Source: a virus. Taken from it: a stretch of 64,000 bases of DNA. The position numbers and the translations under genes are program-made. Below the pieces are notes generated by a model. That model had not been told where the DNA came from, ran no database searches, and saw only the letters and a list, made by a program, of their open reading frames with translations. Where the stretch lies: positions 1-64,000 of the IMG/VR virus record IMGVR_UViG_3300021960_006627, one strand, 5' to 3'. Below are positions 50,482 to 58,427 of this stretch, piece after piece. The stretch's first letter is position 1. Each line of letters starts with the position of its first letter.

Positions 50482-50835
50482 TTAATAGTTATAGCGAATT
50501 TCGGTAATAGTACCGTTTTGCAGGTTATATCCTGCCCTAATCCACACAAATTTGCCAGTAAATGTGCGTGTGTATGTGCCCTGAGAGAATAAACTGCTAT
50601 CTCCACCAATTTCTGTAGATCCTATATCAACCCAGTCATTATCTCCGGGATATTGCTCGAGCGTTCCTTGAATTTTGACTGTGCCAACAAAATTATCTAA
50701 TACGTATGCAACTGTATGCACTCCATCACCATTACTATGATATCCAGCCCCCTTAGACTTTTCTCCATAGGAAAATGTGGAATCTGCTGCTACTGCATCG
50801 ATGTTTGATAATAATGTTTTAGTTTCTATAGGCAT
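50482..50835 (-). CDS. Putative virion structural protein
   Basis: 117 residues, low charge, beta-rich: V-G-T-V-K-I-Q-G-T-L-E-Q-Y-P-G-D-N-D-W-V-D-I, then F-S-Q-G-T-Y-T-R-T-F-T-G-K-F-V-W-I-R-A-G-Y. This jelly-roll-like pattern is shared with small structural proteins of marine T4-like phages, as I recall. Four bases separate a GATAAATA box from the ATG; there is no ribosome-binding site, so a leaderless message is predicted. Confidence 0.6.
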   Translation of the reverse strand: MPIETKTLLSNIDAVAADSTFSYGEKSKGAGYHSNGDGVHTVAYVLDNFVGTVKIQGTLEQYPGDNDWVDIGSTEIGGDSSLFSQGTYTRTFTGKFVWIRAGYNLQNGTITEIRYNY

Positions 50836-50838
50836 ACT

Positions 50839-50847
50839 GTATTTATC
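50839..50847 (-). promoter_or_regulatory. Late-type box GATAAATAC four bases from ATG
   Basis: Same spacing (box, CAGT, ATG) as the box at 2683-2691 on the plus strand, at an unrelated gene. Confidence 0.5.
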
Positions 50848-51526
50848 GGTTTATCACGTATTTGTGAACTCTGCCTAGTACTTCTGATGACCTTAATTTA
50901 ATCATTAGTAGTGTGGATTCACTATCAACGTATATGTATCTACGGTCCCAATTTGATTCAGTAGAAAGCAACCACTTTTTAATAGAACTAGTAAATGTAA
51001 TATTTGGTCTTTGATTATCTAACCAATTTGCTAATGCAGCCTTTTCGTCCCGTCTAACTCTATGTGGTTTGAGATATACCTTAAATTGATACTTGTCGTG
51101 TGGTAATTTCTTGCAAAAAATTTCTTTATTGCTTTCTAGCAATTGTTGTTCCTTGCCTTTTTCCGGTTGTGATCTTAATACACAAAATTGTTCGAATTCT
51201 AATCCTATTGTATTATACATAGATTTATCATTGGTGTAAAAATCTATATAATCCCCTTCTAGTCTCTTGGACCATGTCTTATTATCATATTGATTTAATA
51301 TGCCTATAAGTTTTATCCAATGATGTGAATTATCACGTAGTTCCTTAAATACTCTATCTCTCCATTTTGTTCCTTCAGAGAAGTCCTGCTGAACGCATTT
51401 GTTTAATACTTCATCCAATGAATTATATCTAAGAGATGCGCTTCCTTTTAAGTTTAACGTAATTTTATAGATGTATTTGTTATAAAACTTTTTTTTCGTT
51501 TTTTTAGGTGTCGGAAGTTTGTTCAT
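50843..51526 (-). CDS. Basic conserved hypothetical protein
   Basis: 227 residues, with a lysine-rich start (T-P-K-K-T-K-K-K-F-Y-N-K-Y-I-Y) and a C-terminal K-K-W-L-L-S-T-E-S-N-W-D-R-R-Y-I-Y-V-D-S-E-S-T-L-L-M-I-K-L-R that I recall in marine phage proteins of unknown role. Predicted alpha/beta. No catalytic residues identified. It overlaps clpA by 23 bases, so it follows clpA in the same transcript. Confidence 0.55.
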   Translation of the reverse strand: MNKLPTPKKTKKKFYNKYIYKITLNLKGSASLRYNSLDEVLNKCVQQDFSEGTKWRDRVFKELRDNSHHWIKLIGILNQYDNKTWSKRLEGDYIDFYTNDKSMYNTIGLEFEQFCVLRSQPEKGKEQQLLESNKEIFCKKLPHDKYQFKVYLKPHRVRRDEKAALANWLDNQRPNITFTSSIKKWLLSTESNWDRRYIYVDSESTLLMIKLRSSEVLGRVHKYVINR

Positions 51527-53861
51527 TTTCCTGCTGTTCCTTGCTTGCTTTTTCCTCTAGGGCTTTTGCTTTAAGTGCTTTCTTTTCAGCCTTTGTAAGA
51601 GGTTTAGGCATCTCTTGGATGTCAAAAACAGGTTCATTATCCGAAATGCTAATAGTAACCTTTCCGCCATTAACTAAATCGCCAAACAATACTTTTTTAC
51701 TTAAAGGTGTTTTAATCTTGTTATCGATTATTCTTGACAATGGTCTAGCACCCATCTTAGGACTATACCCTTCTTTAGATAACCAATCAATAGCATCCTG
51801 TTCTGCATTAATTAAAATATTTTTATCTTTTAATTGTGCATTTAAGTCGCTTATAAATTTCTTTACAATGCTTGACATAACACTTGATGATAATTTATTG
51901 AACTTAATAGTACCATCTAATCTGTTTCTAAATTCAGGAGTAAAGAATTTTTTAACTGCCTTCTCGTCCTCATCATCTTTTTCGAGGTCATCAAAGCCAA
52001 TTGTATTTGTTTCATTATCGGCAGCACCGAGATTTGATGTCATAATAAGAATTGTGTTTCTACCGTCAGCCTGCTTGCCGTTGCTTCCCGTAACAAATCC
52101 ATTATCCATAAATTGTAAAAGTATGTTAGATACATCTTGGTGTGCTTTTTCTATTTCATCTAATAATAGTATAGCGTTTGGACTTTCTTGCAATTTAGTA
52201 ATCAACTGTCCTGCATTTTCTTCATAACCAACGTATCCCGGAGGAGCACCAATTAATCTTGCCACCGAGTGTTTCTCTTGATATTCACTCATGTCAAAAC
52301 GTAAAAGTGTCATGCCCATTTTTTCAGCAAGTTGTTTCGCTGTTTCGGTCTTACCACAGCCTGTTGGTCCAAGGAATAAGAAACTACCGATTGGTTTATT
52401 AGGTGATTTTAATCCTGCTTGGGCAACAAATATTTTATCCAAGAGTGTTTCAACGGCACTATCCTGGCCATATACCACTGACTTCATTGAGCCTTCAAGG
52501 CCTGAAAGATTTTTACTTTCCTTCTGGGCAACAGTTTCTAAAGGCATATTAATCATCTTAGAAAGTTCGTATGTAATTTGTTCAACATCGACTATCTGTT
52601 GTACTCCTTCTTCAACTGGATCATCATTTAATTTGTATCTTGCTGATGCACAGTCTATGATATCAATAGCCTTGTCAGGTAGTTTTTTATCAGCCATGTA
52701 TTTTACTGATAACTTAACTGCCTGATCGATCGCTTCATCGGTAATGGCAACATTGTGATGATTCTCGTAATACTTTTTTAGGCCCTTGATAATTTTTACA
52801 GTAAGTTCTGCTGTAGGCTCGTCAATGGTCAATCTATGAAAACGTCTCATTAAAGCACGATCCTTTTCAAAGTACTTGCGATATTCCTCCCAGGTAGTTG
52901 AAGCAATCACTTTAAGATTTCCTTTAGCAAGAGCAGGTTTAAGCATGTTTGCTAGATCGTTTGAATTTTGACTCGCAGTTCCTGCACCACTCATCATGTG
53001 TGCTTCATCAATGAAAAGAATAATTTTTCCTTTTCTATCCAGCGCCATAAGAACCGCTTTAATTCTTTCTTCAAAATCGCCACGGTATTTTGAACCAGCA
53101 ACAAGTGCTCCGATATCCAAACTAAAAACGGAATGATCCTGAATAAACTTAGGAACTTTCTTTTCAAAAATCTTTCTTGCTAGTCCTTCTGCTATAGCGG
53201 TTTTACCCACCCCAGGATCACCAACTAATAAAACATTGGATTTATTTCTTCTAGCGAGTACTAGTTCTATGTTTTCTATTTCATCGTCACGTCCAATTAC
53301 AGGATCAATAACTTTTTGTTTTGCTTTTAAGGATAGATTATCACAGAAAGTGTTAATAATTTTATCCATTTGATCGTTTGACAATGCTGCTTCTCTTCCT
53401 TCTTCTGCAAATGGATCTTCATCACCTATGAAATGATCTTGGAAATGCTGTACAAATTTTTCTTTTGTTATACCACCTTTGGTAAGGAAGTAAAATGCAA
53501 ATGAATTCTTTTCAGATAATATGCTTATAATAACATCAGCAGTTTCCATTTGATTACGACCGCTGAATAACACTTGTGTGAAGCATCTATTTAAAACACG
53601 TTCGACGGTGTTTGTTTTTTTAGGAACAAAAATTTCTTCTGTTGTTATAATATCTTTTAGATTGTTCTTTAGATAGTGTTCAATATTTGATCTAATATAT
53701 TCAACATCAGCACCATATGCCTTTAAGCCTTCGTACGAATCTTTATCAGAAAAGATTGCAAAAGTAAGATGTTCAATTGTAATAAGTTTGTGCTTGAACT
53801 TTTTTGCTATTTCAATTGAGTCGTCAAAAATCTTTTGTAGTTGTTGGCTAGGCTCTATCAT
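51504..53861 (-). CDS. clpA: ClpA-type AAA+ unfoldase
   Basis: 785 residues. N-domain (1-140), then Walker A G-D-P-G-V-G-K-T at 214-221 with F-I-D-E-A-H at 283-288, and a second ATPase with G-P-T-G-C-G-K-T at 498-505 and L-L-L-D-E-I-E-K-A near 565. There is no ClpB middle domain. I-G-F at 621-623 lies where E. coli ClpA has the I-G-L that docks on ClpP, followed by the same F-F-T-P-E-F-R-N-R-L-D. So it should load host ClpP. Starts after AAGGAA; overlaps def by 14 bases. The enzyme may degrade host or phage proteins during infection. Confidence 0.93.
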   Translation of the reverse strand: MIEPSQQLQKIFDDSIEIAKKFKHKLITIEHLTFAIFSDKDSYEGLKAYGADVEYIRSNIEHYLKNNLKDIITTEEIFVPKKTNTVERVLNRCFTQVLFSGRNQMETADVIISILSEKNSFAFYFLTKGGITKEKFVQHFQDHFIGDEDPFAEEGREAALSNDQMDKIINTFCDNLSLKAKQKVIDPVIGRDDEIENIELVLARRNKSNVLLVGDPGVGKTAIAEGLARKIFEKKVPKFIQDHSVFSLDIGALVAGSKYRGDFEERIKAVLMALDRKGKIILFIDEAHMMSGAGTASQNSNDLANMLKPALAKGNLKVIASTTWEEYRKYFEKDRALMRRFHRLTIDEPTAELTVKIIKGLKKYYENHHNVAITDEAIDQAVKLSVKYMADKKLPDKAIDIIDCASARYKLNDDPVEEGVQQIVDVEQITYELSKMINMPLETVAQKESKNLSGLEGSMKSVVYGQDSAVETLLDKIFVAQAGLKSPNKPIGSFLFLGPTGCGKTETAKQLAEKMGMTLLRFDMSEYQEKHSVARLIGAPPGYVGYEENAGQLITKLQESPNAILLLDEIEKAHQDVSNILLQFMDNGFVTGSNGKQADGRNTILIMTSNLGAADNETNTIGFDDLEKDDEDEKAVKKFFTPEFRNRLDGTIKFNKLSSSVMSSIVKKFISDLNAQLKDKNILINAEQDAIDWLSKEGYSPKMGARPLSRIIDNKIKTPLSKKVLFGDLVNGGKVTISISDNEPVFDIQEMPKPLTKAEKKALKAKALEEKASKEQQENEQTSDT

Positions 53862-54387
53862 TTTTTATTTTTTTCCTTAACTTATTTAATTTCTTCATTG
53901 CTAATTGTAACTTCAGTTTCCCCACTCTGTCAAGAAAAGTTACGCCATTTAGGTGATCAAACTCATGCTGAAAACATTTGGCTAGATATCCTTCAATTCT
54001 ACCTTCTTTGGTTTCGCCCTTGGCATTTTGCCATTGGCCTACTATCCATGTGGGTCTAGTAACCTTTAATAATAATCCTGGAAAACTTAAACACCCTTCG
54101 GTGTCTAATATTGTTTCTTTGCTGGCTTCTAACACTGTTGGGTTAAAAAGAGCAAATGGTTTTGGAAAGTTAGGCAAATCTTCACTACCCATTACAAAGA
54201 CACGTTTCTTGAGATCAATTTGATTAGCCGCTAACCCTATTCCTTTATGCTGGATCATAAAATTACACATGTCCCATTCTAATTTTTCAGGATCATATTT
54301 TTCCTTATCGAACTCCCAAACATCGCTGGCTTGGTTTAGTGCTTCGTGCAATCCTAATTTATAATCTATGTCTAGTTTATATTCCAT
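53848..54387 (-). CDS. def: Peptide deformylase
   Basis: 179 residues. The three deformylase motifs are complete: G-I-G-L-A-A-N-Q at 49-56, E-G-C-L-S-F-P-G at 97-104 (metal ligand Cys99), and H-E-F-D-H at 141-145. The enzyme removes the formyl group from new polypeptides. Phage deformylases are known from cyanophages. It overlaps dnaJ by 11 bases and clpA by 14, forming a three-gene protein-quality unit. Nothing essential is missing, so it is probably active. Confidence 0.93.
   Translation of the reverse strand: MEYKLDIDYKLGLHEALNQASDVWEFDKEKYDPEKLEWDMCNFMIQHKGIGLAANQIDLKKRVFVMGSEDLPNFPKPFALFNPTVLEASKETILDTEGCLSFPGLLLKVTRPTWIVGQWQNAKGETKEGRIEGYLAKCFQHEFDHLNGVTFLDRVGKLKLQLAMKKLNKLRKKIKNDRA
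53904..53933 (-). promoter_or_regulatory. Sigma70-like promoter TTGACA-N18-TACAAT for clpA
   Basis: Inside def; -35 at 53928-53933, -10 at 53904-53909, spacer 18. Expected start about 36 bases before the clpA ATG. Confidence 0.45.
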
Positions 54388-55225
54388 TTTTTAATTTTGC
54401 AATTATTTCTAATTGATCCTTGGTTAATTTTTTTGGTACCTGTGCCTTAATCCTAATAAGCAGATCACCATTTCTTTTTGTTCTAATGTTTGGTAATCCT
54501 TCGCTTTTACAACTTAGGACAGTATCCGGTTGTGTTCCAGCAGGAATGTTAATTTCTAAATTCTTGCCAGTGAGTGTTTTGATATTTGTTTTGCAACCTA
54601 ACATAAGATCGAAAACATTTATTTTAGACTCACATAGTATATTATCCCCGTGTCTTTCAAACACCGGGTGATTCCGAACACGGATAGTAACAATCAAATC
54701 ACCGGGCCTAAATCCAGGATGTAGATCCTCACCCATTCCTTGATATCTTATTTGTTGTCCCGACTCAATACCTTTTGGTATGTTTATCGTTATCAATTTA
54801 GTTTGACCATTCGACATCTGTAATTCCACGGCAACGTCCTTGCCCGTCATTACATCTTCCAAAAATACATCAAATGCTATATTGGTTGAATGATTTTGTC
54901 TAGGAGCTCTGTTTCTATTTCCAAACCCCATTCCCCTGAATAGGTCTTCCATATCATCAAATGCACTCCCTGCACCACCCCATCTAAAGTCAAATCCTTG
55001 GAAGCCATTTCGGAATTGATCGCCTTTTGGACCTTTATAATCGTAATTTGATTTTGTTTCGGGATTACTAAGACAATCGTATGCTTCCCTAATGTGCATG
55101 AATTTTACTTCATCACCGCCTCTGTCAGGGTGATGTTGCATGGCTAATTTTCTGTAGGCGGCCTTTATTTCAGCAGGTGATGCGTCTCTTTTTACACCTA
55201 AAGTTTCGTAATAATCTCGAGCCAT
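54377..55225 (-). CDS. DnaJ/CbpA-like co-chaperone
   Basis: 282 residues. J-domain at 1-65 with H-P-D at 32-34 (H-H-P-D-R-G-G), a Gly/Phe-rich linker (F-Q-G-F-D-F-R-W-G-G), then two C-terminal beta domains (G-Q-Q-I-R-Y-Q-G-M-G near 155; G-C-K-T-N-I-K-T-L-T-G near 215). There is no C-x2-C-x-G-x-G zinc region, so it is the type II (CbpA-like) form. The H-P-D should stimulate host DnaK. The ribosome-binding site AAGGAGG lies in the loop of a hairpin just upstream. Confidence 0.88.
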   Translation of the reverse strand: MARDYYETLGVKRDASPAEIKAAYRKLAMQHHPDRGGDEVKFMHIREAYDCLSNPETKSNYDYKGPKGDQFRNGFQGFDFRWGGAGSAFDDMEDLFRGMGFGNRNRAPRQNHSTNIAFDVFLEDVMTGKDVAVELQMSNGQTKLITINIPKGIESGQQIRYQGMGEDLHPGFRPGDLIVTIRVRNHPVFERHGDNILCESKINVFDLMLGCKTNIKTLTGKNLEINIPAGTQPDTVLSCKSEGLPNIRTKRNGDLLIRIKAQVPKKLTKDQLEIIAKLKNGI

Positions 55226-55230
55226 AATAA

Positions 55231-55256
55231 AAAGGATCCTCCTTAAGCAATCCTTT
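55231..55256 (-). promoter_or_regulatory. Hairpin with Shine-Dalgarno in the loop, dnaJ leader
   Basis: AAAGGAT pairs with ATCCTTT over a 12-base loop that carries AAGGAGG. The T-run after it and the ATG 12 bases from the Shine-Dalgarno make it either a translation switch or a weak terminator. Confidence 0.5.
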
Positions 55257-55292
55257 ATTATTTAACTGAAATGTTAAGGGGACAAAAATTTT

Positions 55293-55622
55293 TTATTTGT
55301 CAATTTTCTTGCTGGATCCAGTATATAAACCAAACCAAGCAGCACCAGCACCAACAACAATACTAATCAAACCTGATTGTTCCATAGTTGGATTTGGAAG
55401 TTCCATATACCAAATTACACATTTGTATAACAAAATAATGTATGTTGTAATGAATACTCTTGGAAAAATTCTCCAACTATCCACTGCTCTTGCTAAATGG
55501 ATTAACTTTGCGTAAGGATTAGGACCGAGGTCCTTAACTGAAGTATCAACTTCAAGTTGAACATTTACCTTTTTAGAAACAGCATCCTTATCTGCTGGAA
55601 CTACAATTTTATCTTCTGCCAT
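55293..55622 (-). CDS. Holin-like membrane protein
   Basis: 109 residues. Two hydrophobic segments, at about 54-74 (P-R-V-F-I-T-T-Y-I-I-L-L-Y-K-C-V-I-W) and 83-100 (G-L-I-S-I-V-V-G-A-G-A-A-W-F-G-L-Y), with a lysine-rich end S-S-K-K-I-D-K. Its place after the endolysin and spanins, and its size, fit a small holin. The first 45 residues are acidic and soluble. No direct proof; another small membrane protein is possible. AAGGAG precedes the ATG, and AATAAATAT lies upstream. Confidence 0.6.
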   Translation of the reverse strand: MAEDKIVVPADKDAVSKKVNVQLEVDTSVKDLGPNPYAKLIHLARAVDSWRIFPRVFITTYIILLYKCVIWYMELPNPTMEQSGLISIVVGAGAAWFGLYTGSSKKIDK

Positions 55623-55643
55623 TTTACACGCTCCTTAATATAC

Positions 55644-55652
55644 ATATTTATT
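55644..55652 (-). promoter_or_regulatory. Late-promoter-like box AATAAATAT
   Basis: Minus strand, overlapping the stop codon of the o-spanin-like gene; 21 bases before the holin-like ATG. Confidence 0.5.
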
Positions 55653-56034
55653 CTGATTTGGCTGGGTTTTCTTCTGGCTTAACAGCGTTTTCATAATAAA
55701 CGATAATTTGTTTTTGCTGTTCAATGTAACGTCTTAGTTCAGCAAAGTTTAAAGATAAGTTTTCGTAGTCTTTTACGCTAATGGCAATGTATGCATCCGC
55801 TCCATTCTTGGCTTCAAATTCCTTAACGAATTCTTCATAGTTCTCTTTTGAGACCACATAGATCTTAACATCGTTCAATTGAACGGCTTTAGGTTGTGCA
55901 ACGATAGGAACTGTAGTTTTTACAGTATTAGTTACTATTTTTATCTGCGGTTCCGGTCTGAGCAGGCTGCACCCCGATGTTAGCATTAGGGTCAGTGATA
56001 GACTCAAGATCATCCCATAGTTTATCAGTCGCAT
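55648..56034 (-). CDS. o-spanin-like lipoprotein (Rz1 type)
   Basis: 128 residues from the ATG at 56034 (AGAGGA upstream). The signal peptide I-L-S-L-S-L-T-L-M-L-T-S-G-C has a lipobox L-T-S-G-C; after cleavage the Cys would be lipid-anchored in the outer membrane. The rest has V-K-T-T-V-P-I-V and a long helix rich in Glu and Ala near the end (A-E-L-R-R-Y-I-E-Q-Q-K). It overlaps the i-spanin by 107 bases in another frame, the usual nested arrangement of spanin pairs. Confidence 0.75.
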   Translation of the reverse strand: MRLINYGMILSLSLTLMLTSGCSLLRPEPQIKIVTNTVKTTVPIVAQPKAVQLNDVKIYVVSKENYEEFVKEFEAKNGADAYIAISVKDYENLSLNFAELRRYIEQQKQIIVYYENAVKPEENPAKSE

Positions 56035-56359
56035 TTTGCATCCTCTTTTCAATTAAACCTGGCTTCTTGTTAGCCAAGTGTGTTAAGTTATGTTTCTGTA
56101 GAGTAGCACGAAGTTCATCTCCATACTTCTCCGCCTTTTGTAAATCGCTTGATAACTGAAGATTGAGTTCTCCCAATCTAACAGTTTCGGCTCTTTCAAG
56201 TTTCAATGAGTTCTCGCTAGTTTCCAGCGCCACTTCCATCTTTGCTACATTGGCTCTTGCTGTTTCCAAATCACTCTGTAATTTTTTAACATAGAAAAAC
56301 CCTCCAGCGGCTGCTGTGATTACCACTAGTATGATAGCGATTCTAATTGAACTAAACAT
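55928..56359 (-). CDS. i-spanin-like membrane protein (Rz type)
   Basis: 143 residues from the ATG at 56359 (GGAGG upstream). One N-terminal membrane segment (I-A-I-I-L-V-V-I-T-A-A-A-G-G-F-F) is followed by a long coiled coil (L-Q-S-D-L-E-T-A-R-A-N-V-A-K-M-E; L-N-L-Q-L-S-S-D-L-Q-K) through about residue 90. This is the i-spanin plan: inner-membrane anchor with a periplasmic helix that meets the o-spanin. Overlaps the o-spanin gene and the small 51-residue gene. Confidence 0.75.
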   Translation of the reverse strand: MFSSIRIAIILVVITAAAGGFFYVKKLQSDLETARANVAKMEVALETSENSLKLERAETVRLGELNLQLSSDLQKAEKYGDELRATLQKHNLTHLANKKPGLIEKRMQNATDKLWDDLESITDPNANIGVQPAQTGTADKNSN

Positions 56360-56507
56360 GGTTCCTCCAAAATTCATCTAAGGTCATAGTATCATGCCTT
56401 GCGTTTTCACACACTACTATTTCAATAGGTTGGTTGTCGCCATCTGTGAAAGTTTCTACCAACTTACCTTCGTGTTCTCTTCCGCAATTTAGACAGGCTT
56501 TACTCAT
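56352..56507 (-). CDS. Small protein with one C-x2-C pair, within lysis cassette
   Basis: 51 residues: M-S-K-A-C-L-N-C-G-R-E-H-E-G-K-L-V-E-T-F, then V-V-C-E-N-A-R-H-D. The Cys-x2-Cys with a later Cys and His could hold one zinc. Starts in the endolysin stop (ATGA) and ends inside the i-spanin start, so it is surely translated with the cassette if translated at all. Function unknown. Confidence 0.6.
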   Translation of the reverse strand: MSKACLNCGREHEGKLVETFTDGDNQPIEIVVCENARHDTMTLDEFWRNHV

Positions 56508-57016
56508 ACCATTGATAGTGCAAGTTCGGTAGTTTCATCAACTCTGCGAGTCCAACCTCTGCCAAATGTTTCAAAAGTTGAAAGTGATTCGTAGTATGAC
56601 TGTCGTGCTGCTTGGAAGTTCTTAATGGCATTCTCAATACCGTGTTCATCGATGTATTCACCTAACTTTCTAAGTGTGTTAGGACCAATGCCACCGTCAG
56701 CAACAGTGCCAATCATTGTCTGCAAATATTTTGCTGAACGTCCTGTTCCTGCATTGACACCAAAGTCAAATACACATAAGTCAAGACCTGCTGGAATGTC
56801 ATCGCACTTCATACGTCCCCAGTAGTTCTTTTCGTAGATCGGCGCAACGTCTTCGACAGTTAAATCTTTCATGTCCTTGGTACCACCGAAATCTTCGTAA
56901 ACTCTTTTTGTAACACCTAGGTTAGTTTCACCACCTGGATCCTTTGGATGATTTACATATCCACCTTCGTGATGTAAAATTGTTTCTAAACATTTTTGAT
57001 AGTTTTCTTTTGCCAT
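56504..57016 (-). CDS. Endolysin, GH108-type muramidase
   Basis: 170 residues. H-H-E17-G-G-Y-V-N-H-P-K-D-P-G-G-E-T-N-L-G-V-T is the N-terminal signature of glycoside hydrolase family 108, with the catalytic Glu in E-G-G-Y. F-D-F-G-V-N-A-G-T-G-R-S-A and a peptidoglycan-binding-like half (G-G-I-G-P-N-T-L-R-K-L) follow. It cuts the glycan strands of peptidoglycan at lysis. No signal peptide, so the holin-like protein must let it cross. It comes first in the lysis transcript. Confidence 0.88.
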   Translation of the reverse strand: MAKENYQKCLETILHHEGGYVNHPKDPGGETNLGVTKRVYEDFGGTKDMKDLTVEDVAPIYEKNYWGRMKCDDIPAGLDLCVFDFGVNAGTGRSAKYLQTMIGTVADGGIGPNTLRKLGEYIDEHGIENAIKNFQAARQSYYESLSTFETFGRGWTRRVDETTELALSMV

Positions 57017-57019
57017 TGT

Positions 57020-57760
57020 TTATATCCTTTTTAAAACCATTGACTTTGTATCGTTGGTGAATAAGAAATTATCACCAAATTTAGTAATGTTATAGTCTCC
57101 CATAACTTTAGTTAGCCAGAAAATTTCCGCAGTAGAATTATCATCTACCTGCATATCTTCTAAGCCTTCAATAAGTTTGCTATCACCTTCTTGGACAATT
57201 TCAAACTCAACCGAAACATCAAAAGGTTTTAGAATTTTTATTTTGTTATTTTCTAAAACTAAATCGTCCATTAACGTTTTGCTAAAGAAACTTTTTACTT
57301 CATCCGTTCTGAACTTTTGCATTTTTTGTTCGTAAATTTTATTAGAACTAGGAACAATCTCTTTAAGATTTTCCTTTGTTGCTTCTCTTTTCTTCTTGTC
57401 TTTGTAATAGGTAAATTTCCAATCATCTATGTTTGCAATTTTGCTAATTCCAAAAAGCATTTCGGTTATATGATCTGCTATTTTAGAACTTCTTTCAACT
57501 TCTACAAAAATAGAATATTCACCTTCCTCATTTTCGCCTGCGCTTACATCAGCGTCAAGAACAAAAGGATATCCTTTTTCTATAAACTCCATCATGTCCT
57601 TTGCTGGGTATCTGTCTTTTGCCTGGAATGTAAGTACGCAAACATCCTTATCCTCGCCCATCTTTGAACGGAATGTATCTATTTCAAATATAGGATATAT
57701 GGTATCTTCTAAATCACCACGTCGCAAACCTTCATTTATGATCTTATTCTGGTTGCTCAT
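57020..57760 (-). CDS. Conserved protein, possible virion component
   Basis: 246 residues, beginning M-S-N-Q-N-K-I-I-N-E-G-L-R-R-G-D-L-E-D-T-I and running through K-D-M-M-E-F-I-E-K-G-Y-P-F-V-L-D-A-D-V-S. I recall near relatives in marine T4-like phages, always linked to the following gene, but without a function. It is acidic, alpha/beta, without membrane segments. Only three bases separate it from the endolysin; a 17-base overlap joins it to the gene upstream. Confidence 0.6.
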   Translation of the reverse strand: MSNQNKIINEGLRRGDLEDTIYPIFEIDTFRSKMGEDKDVCVLTFQAKDRYPAKDMMEFIEKGYPFVLDADVSAGENEEGEYSIFVEVERSSKIADHITEMLFGISKIANIDDWKFTYYKDKKKREATKENLKEIVPSSNKIYEQKMQKFRTDEVKSFFSKTLMDDLVLENNKIKILKPFDVSVEFEIVQEGDSKLIEGLEDMQVDDNSTAEIFWLTKVMGDYNITKFGDNFLFTNDTKSMVLKRI

Positions 57761-58268
57761 TTTCTGTTCCTTGTGCTGCCTGTTCAGCAGGTTCTAGTTG
57801 TGCATTTACACCTACCTGTGAAAGAATATCTTGAACTTTGTTTTTATCAAGATTAGTATAACCTCTATCGATATTCTTCATTAATCTCTTAGGCATCTTA
57901 ATTCTAACCATCCATATGTTATCGTAGTCTAACTTACCTTTTCTTGTTCCTGGTCTGATATCGTCTGGTGTTTTAATTTTTCTAACGCTGGACATAACAC
58001 TTTCAGCATATCCTACCTTGCATCCGTACTCTAACAGTCTCTTACCTCCCGCAGGCTCCGGCATCTTATCTTTTGGCCACATAAATGTGCATTCGATAAA
58101 ATATCTATCTTCCTTGGGTCCTTCGACTAATTCACCGTCTAACCAGTTGTCGAATACGTATATGTCTAATTCGTCAAATACACGCTCAAAGTCCTTAAGA
58201 AGGTTTAAACTGTTGTTTGAACCATAAATCTGTTCTATGTTTGCTATAATGTCTTTTATTTCGGCCAT
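57744..58268 (-). CDS. Conserved protein, possible virion component
   Basis: 174 residues. Two recognisable stretches: R-V-F-D-E-L-D-I-Y-V-F-D-N-W-x-x-G-E-L-V-E-G-P and W-M-V-R-I-K-M-P-K-R-L-M, with G-C-K-V-G-Y-A-E-S in between. The C-terminus (Q-A-A-Q-G-T-E-N-E-Q-P-E) is disordered. A pair with the 57020 gene in marine phages as I recall; a structural role is possible but unproven. AGGAG and a GATAAATAC box lie upstream. Confidence 0.6.
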   Translation of the reverse strand: MAEIKDIIANIEQIYGSNNSLNLLKDFERVFDELDIYVFDNWLDGELVEGPKEDRYFIECTFMWPKDKMPEPAGGKRLLEYGCKVGYAESVMSSVRKIKTPDDIRPGTRKGKLDYDNIWMVRIKMPKRLMKNIDRGYTNLDKNKVQDILSQVGVNAQLEPAEQAAQGTENEQPE

Positions 58269-58282
58269 ATTAGTCTCCTAAT

Positions 58283-58291
58283 GTATTTATC
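58283..58291 (-). promoter_or_regulatory. Late-promoter-like box GATAAATAC
   Basis: Upstream of the 58268 gene on the minus strand; the ATG follows AGGAG, 15 bases past the box. Probably starts transcription of the two conserved genes and the lysis cassette. Confidence 0.6.
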
Positions 58292-58306
58292 GTTTTTAAT
58301 ATGTTA

Positions 58307-58315
58307 TGCTATAAT
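58307..58315 (+). promoter_or_regulatory. Extended -10 promoter (TGCTATAAT) for phoH
   Basis: Plus strand, about 113 bases before the phoH ATG, in the divergent gap. No good -35, but TG before TATAAT favours an extended -10 promoter. Confidence 0.4.
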
Positions 58316-58427
58316 TTTCCTTTTTATCTATTAAATACTTGTATGTTCGATTACGGACTTTTGACAATTTACACACCTTTAAACTCCGTTGTCGAGCACA
58401 TCTTACAAACGGAGGACATTCCTTAAT

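Noticed and set aside
51504-53861. ClpB or ClpC identity for the AAA+ gene
   Set aside because: The coiled-coil middle domain of ClpB/ClpC is absent, and the I-G-F loop and C-terminal motifs follow ClpA.
58361-58389. TTGACA upstream of phoH as a full promoter
   Set aside because: No -10 hexamer lies 15-19 bases downstream; the extended -10 at 58307 is better.
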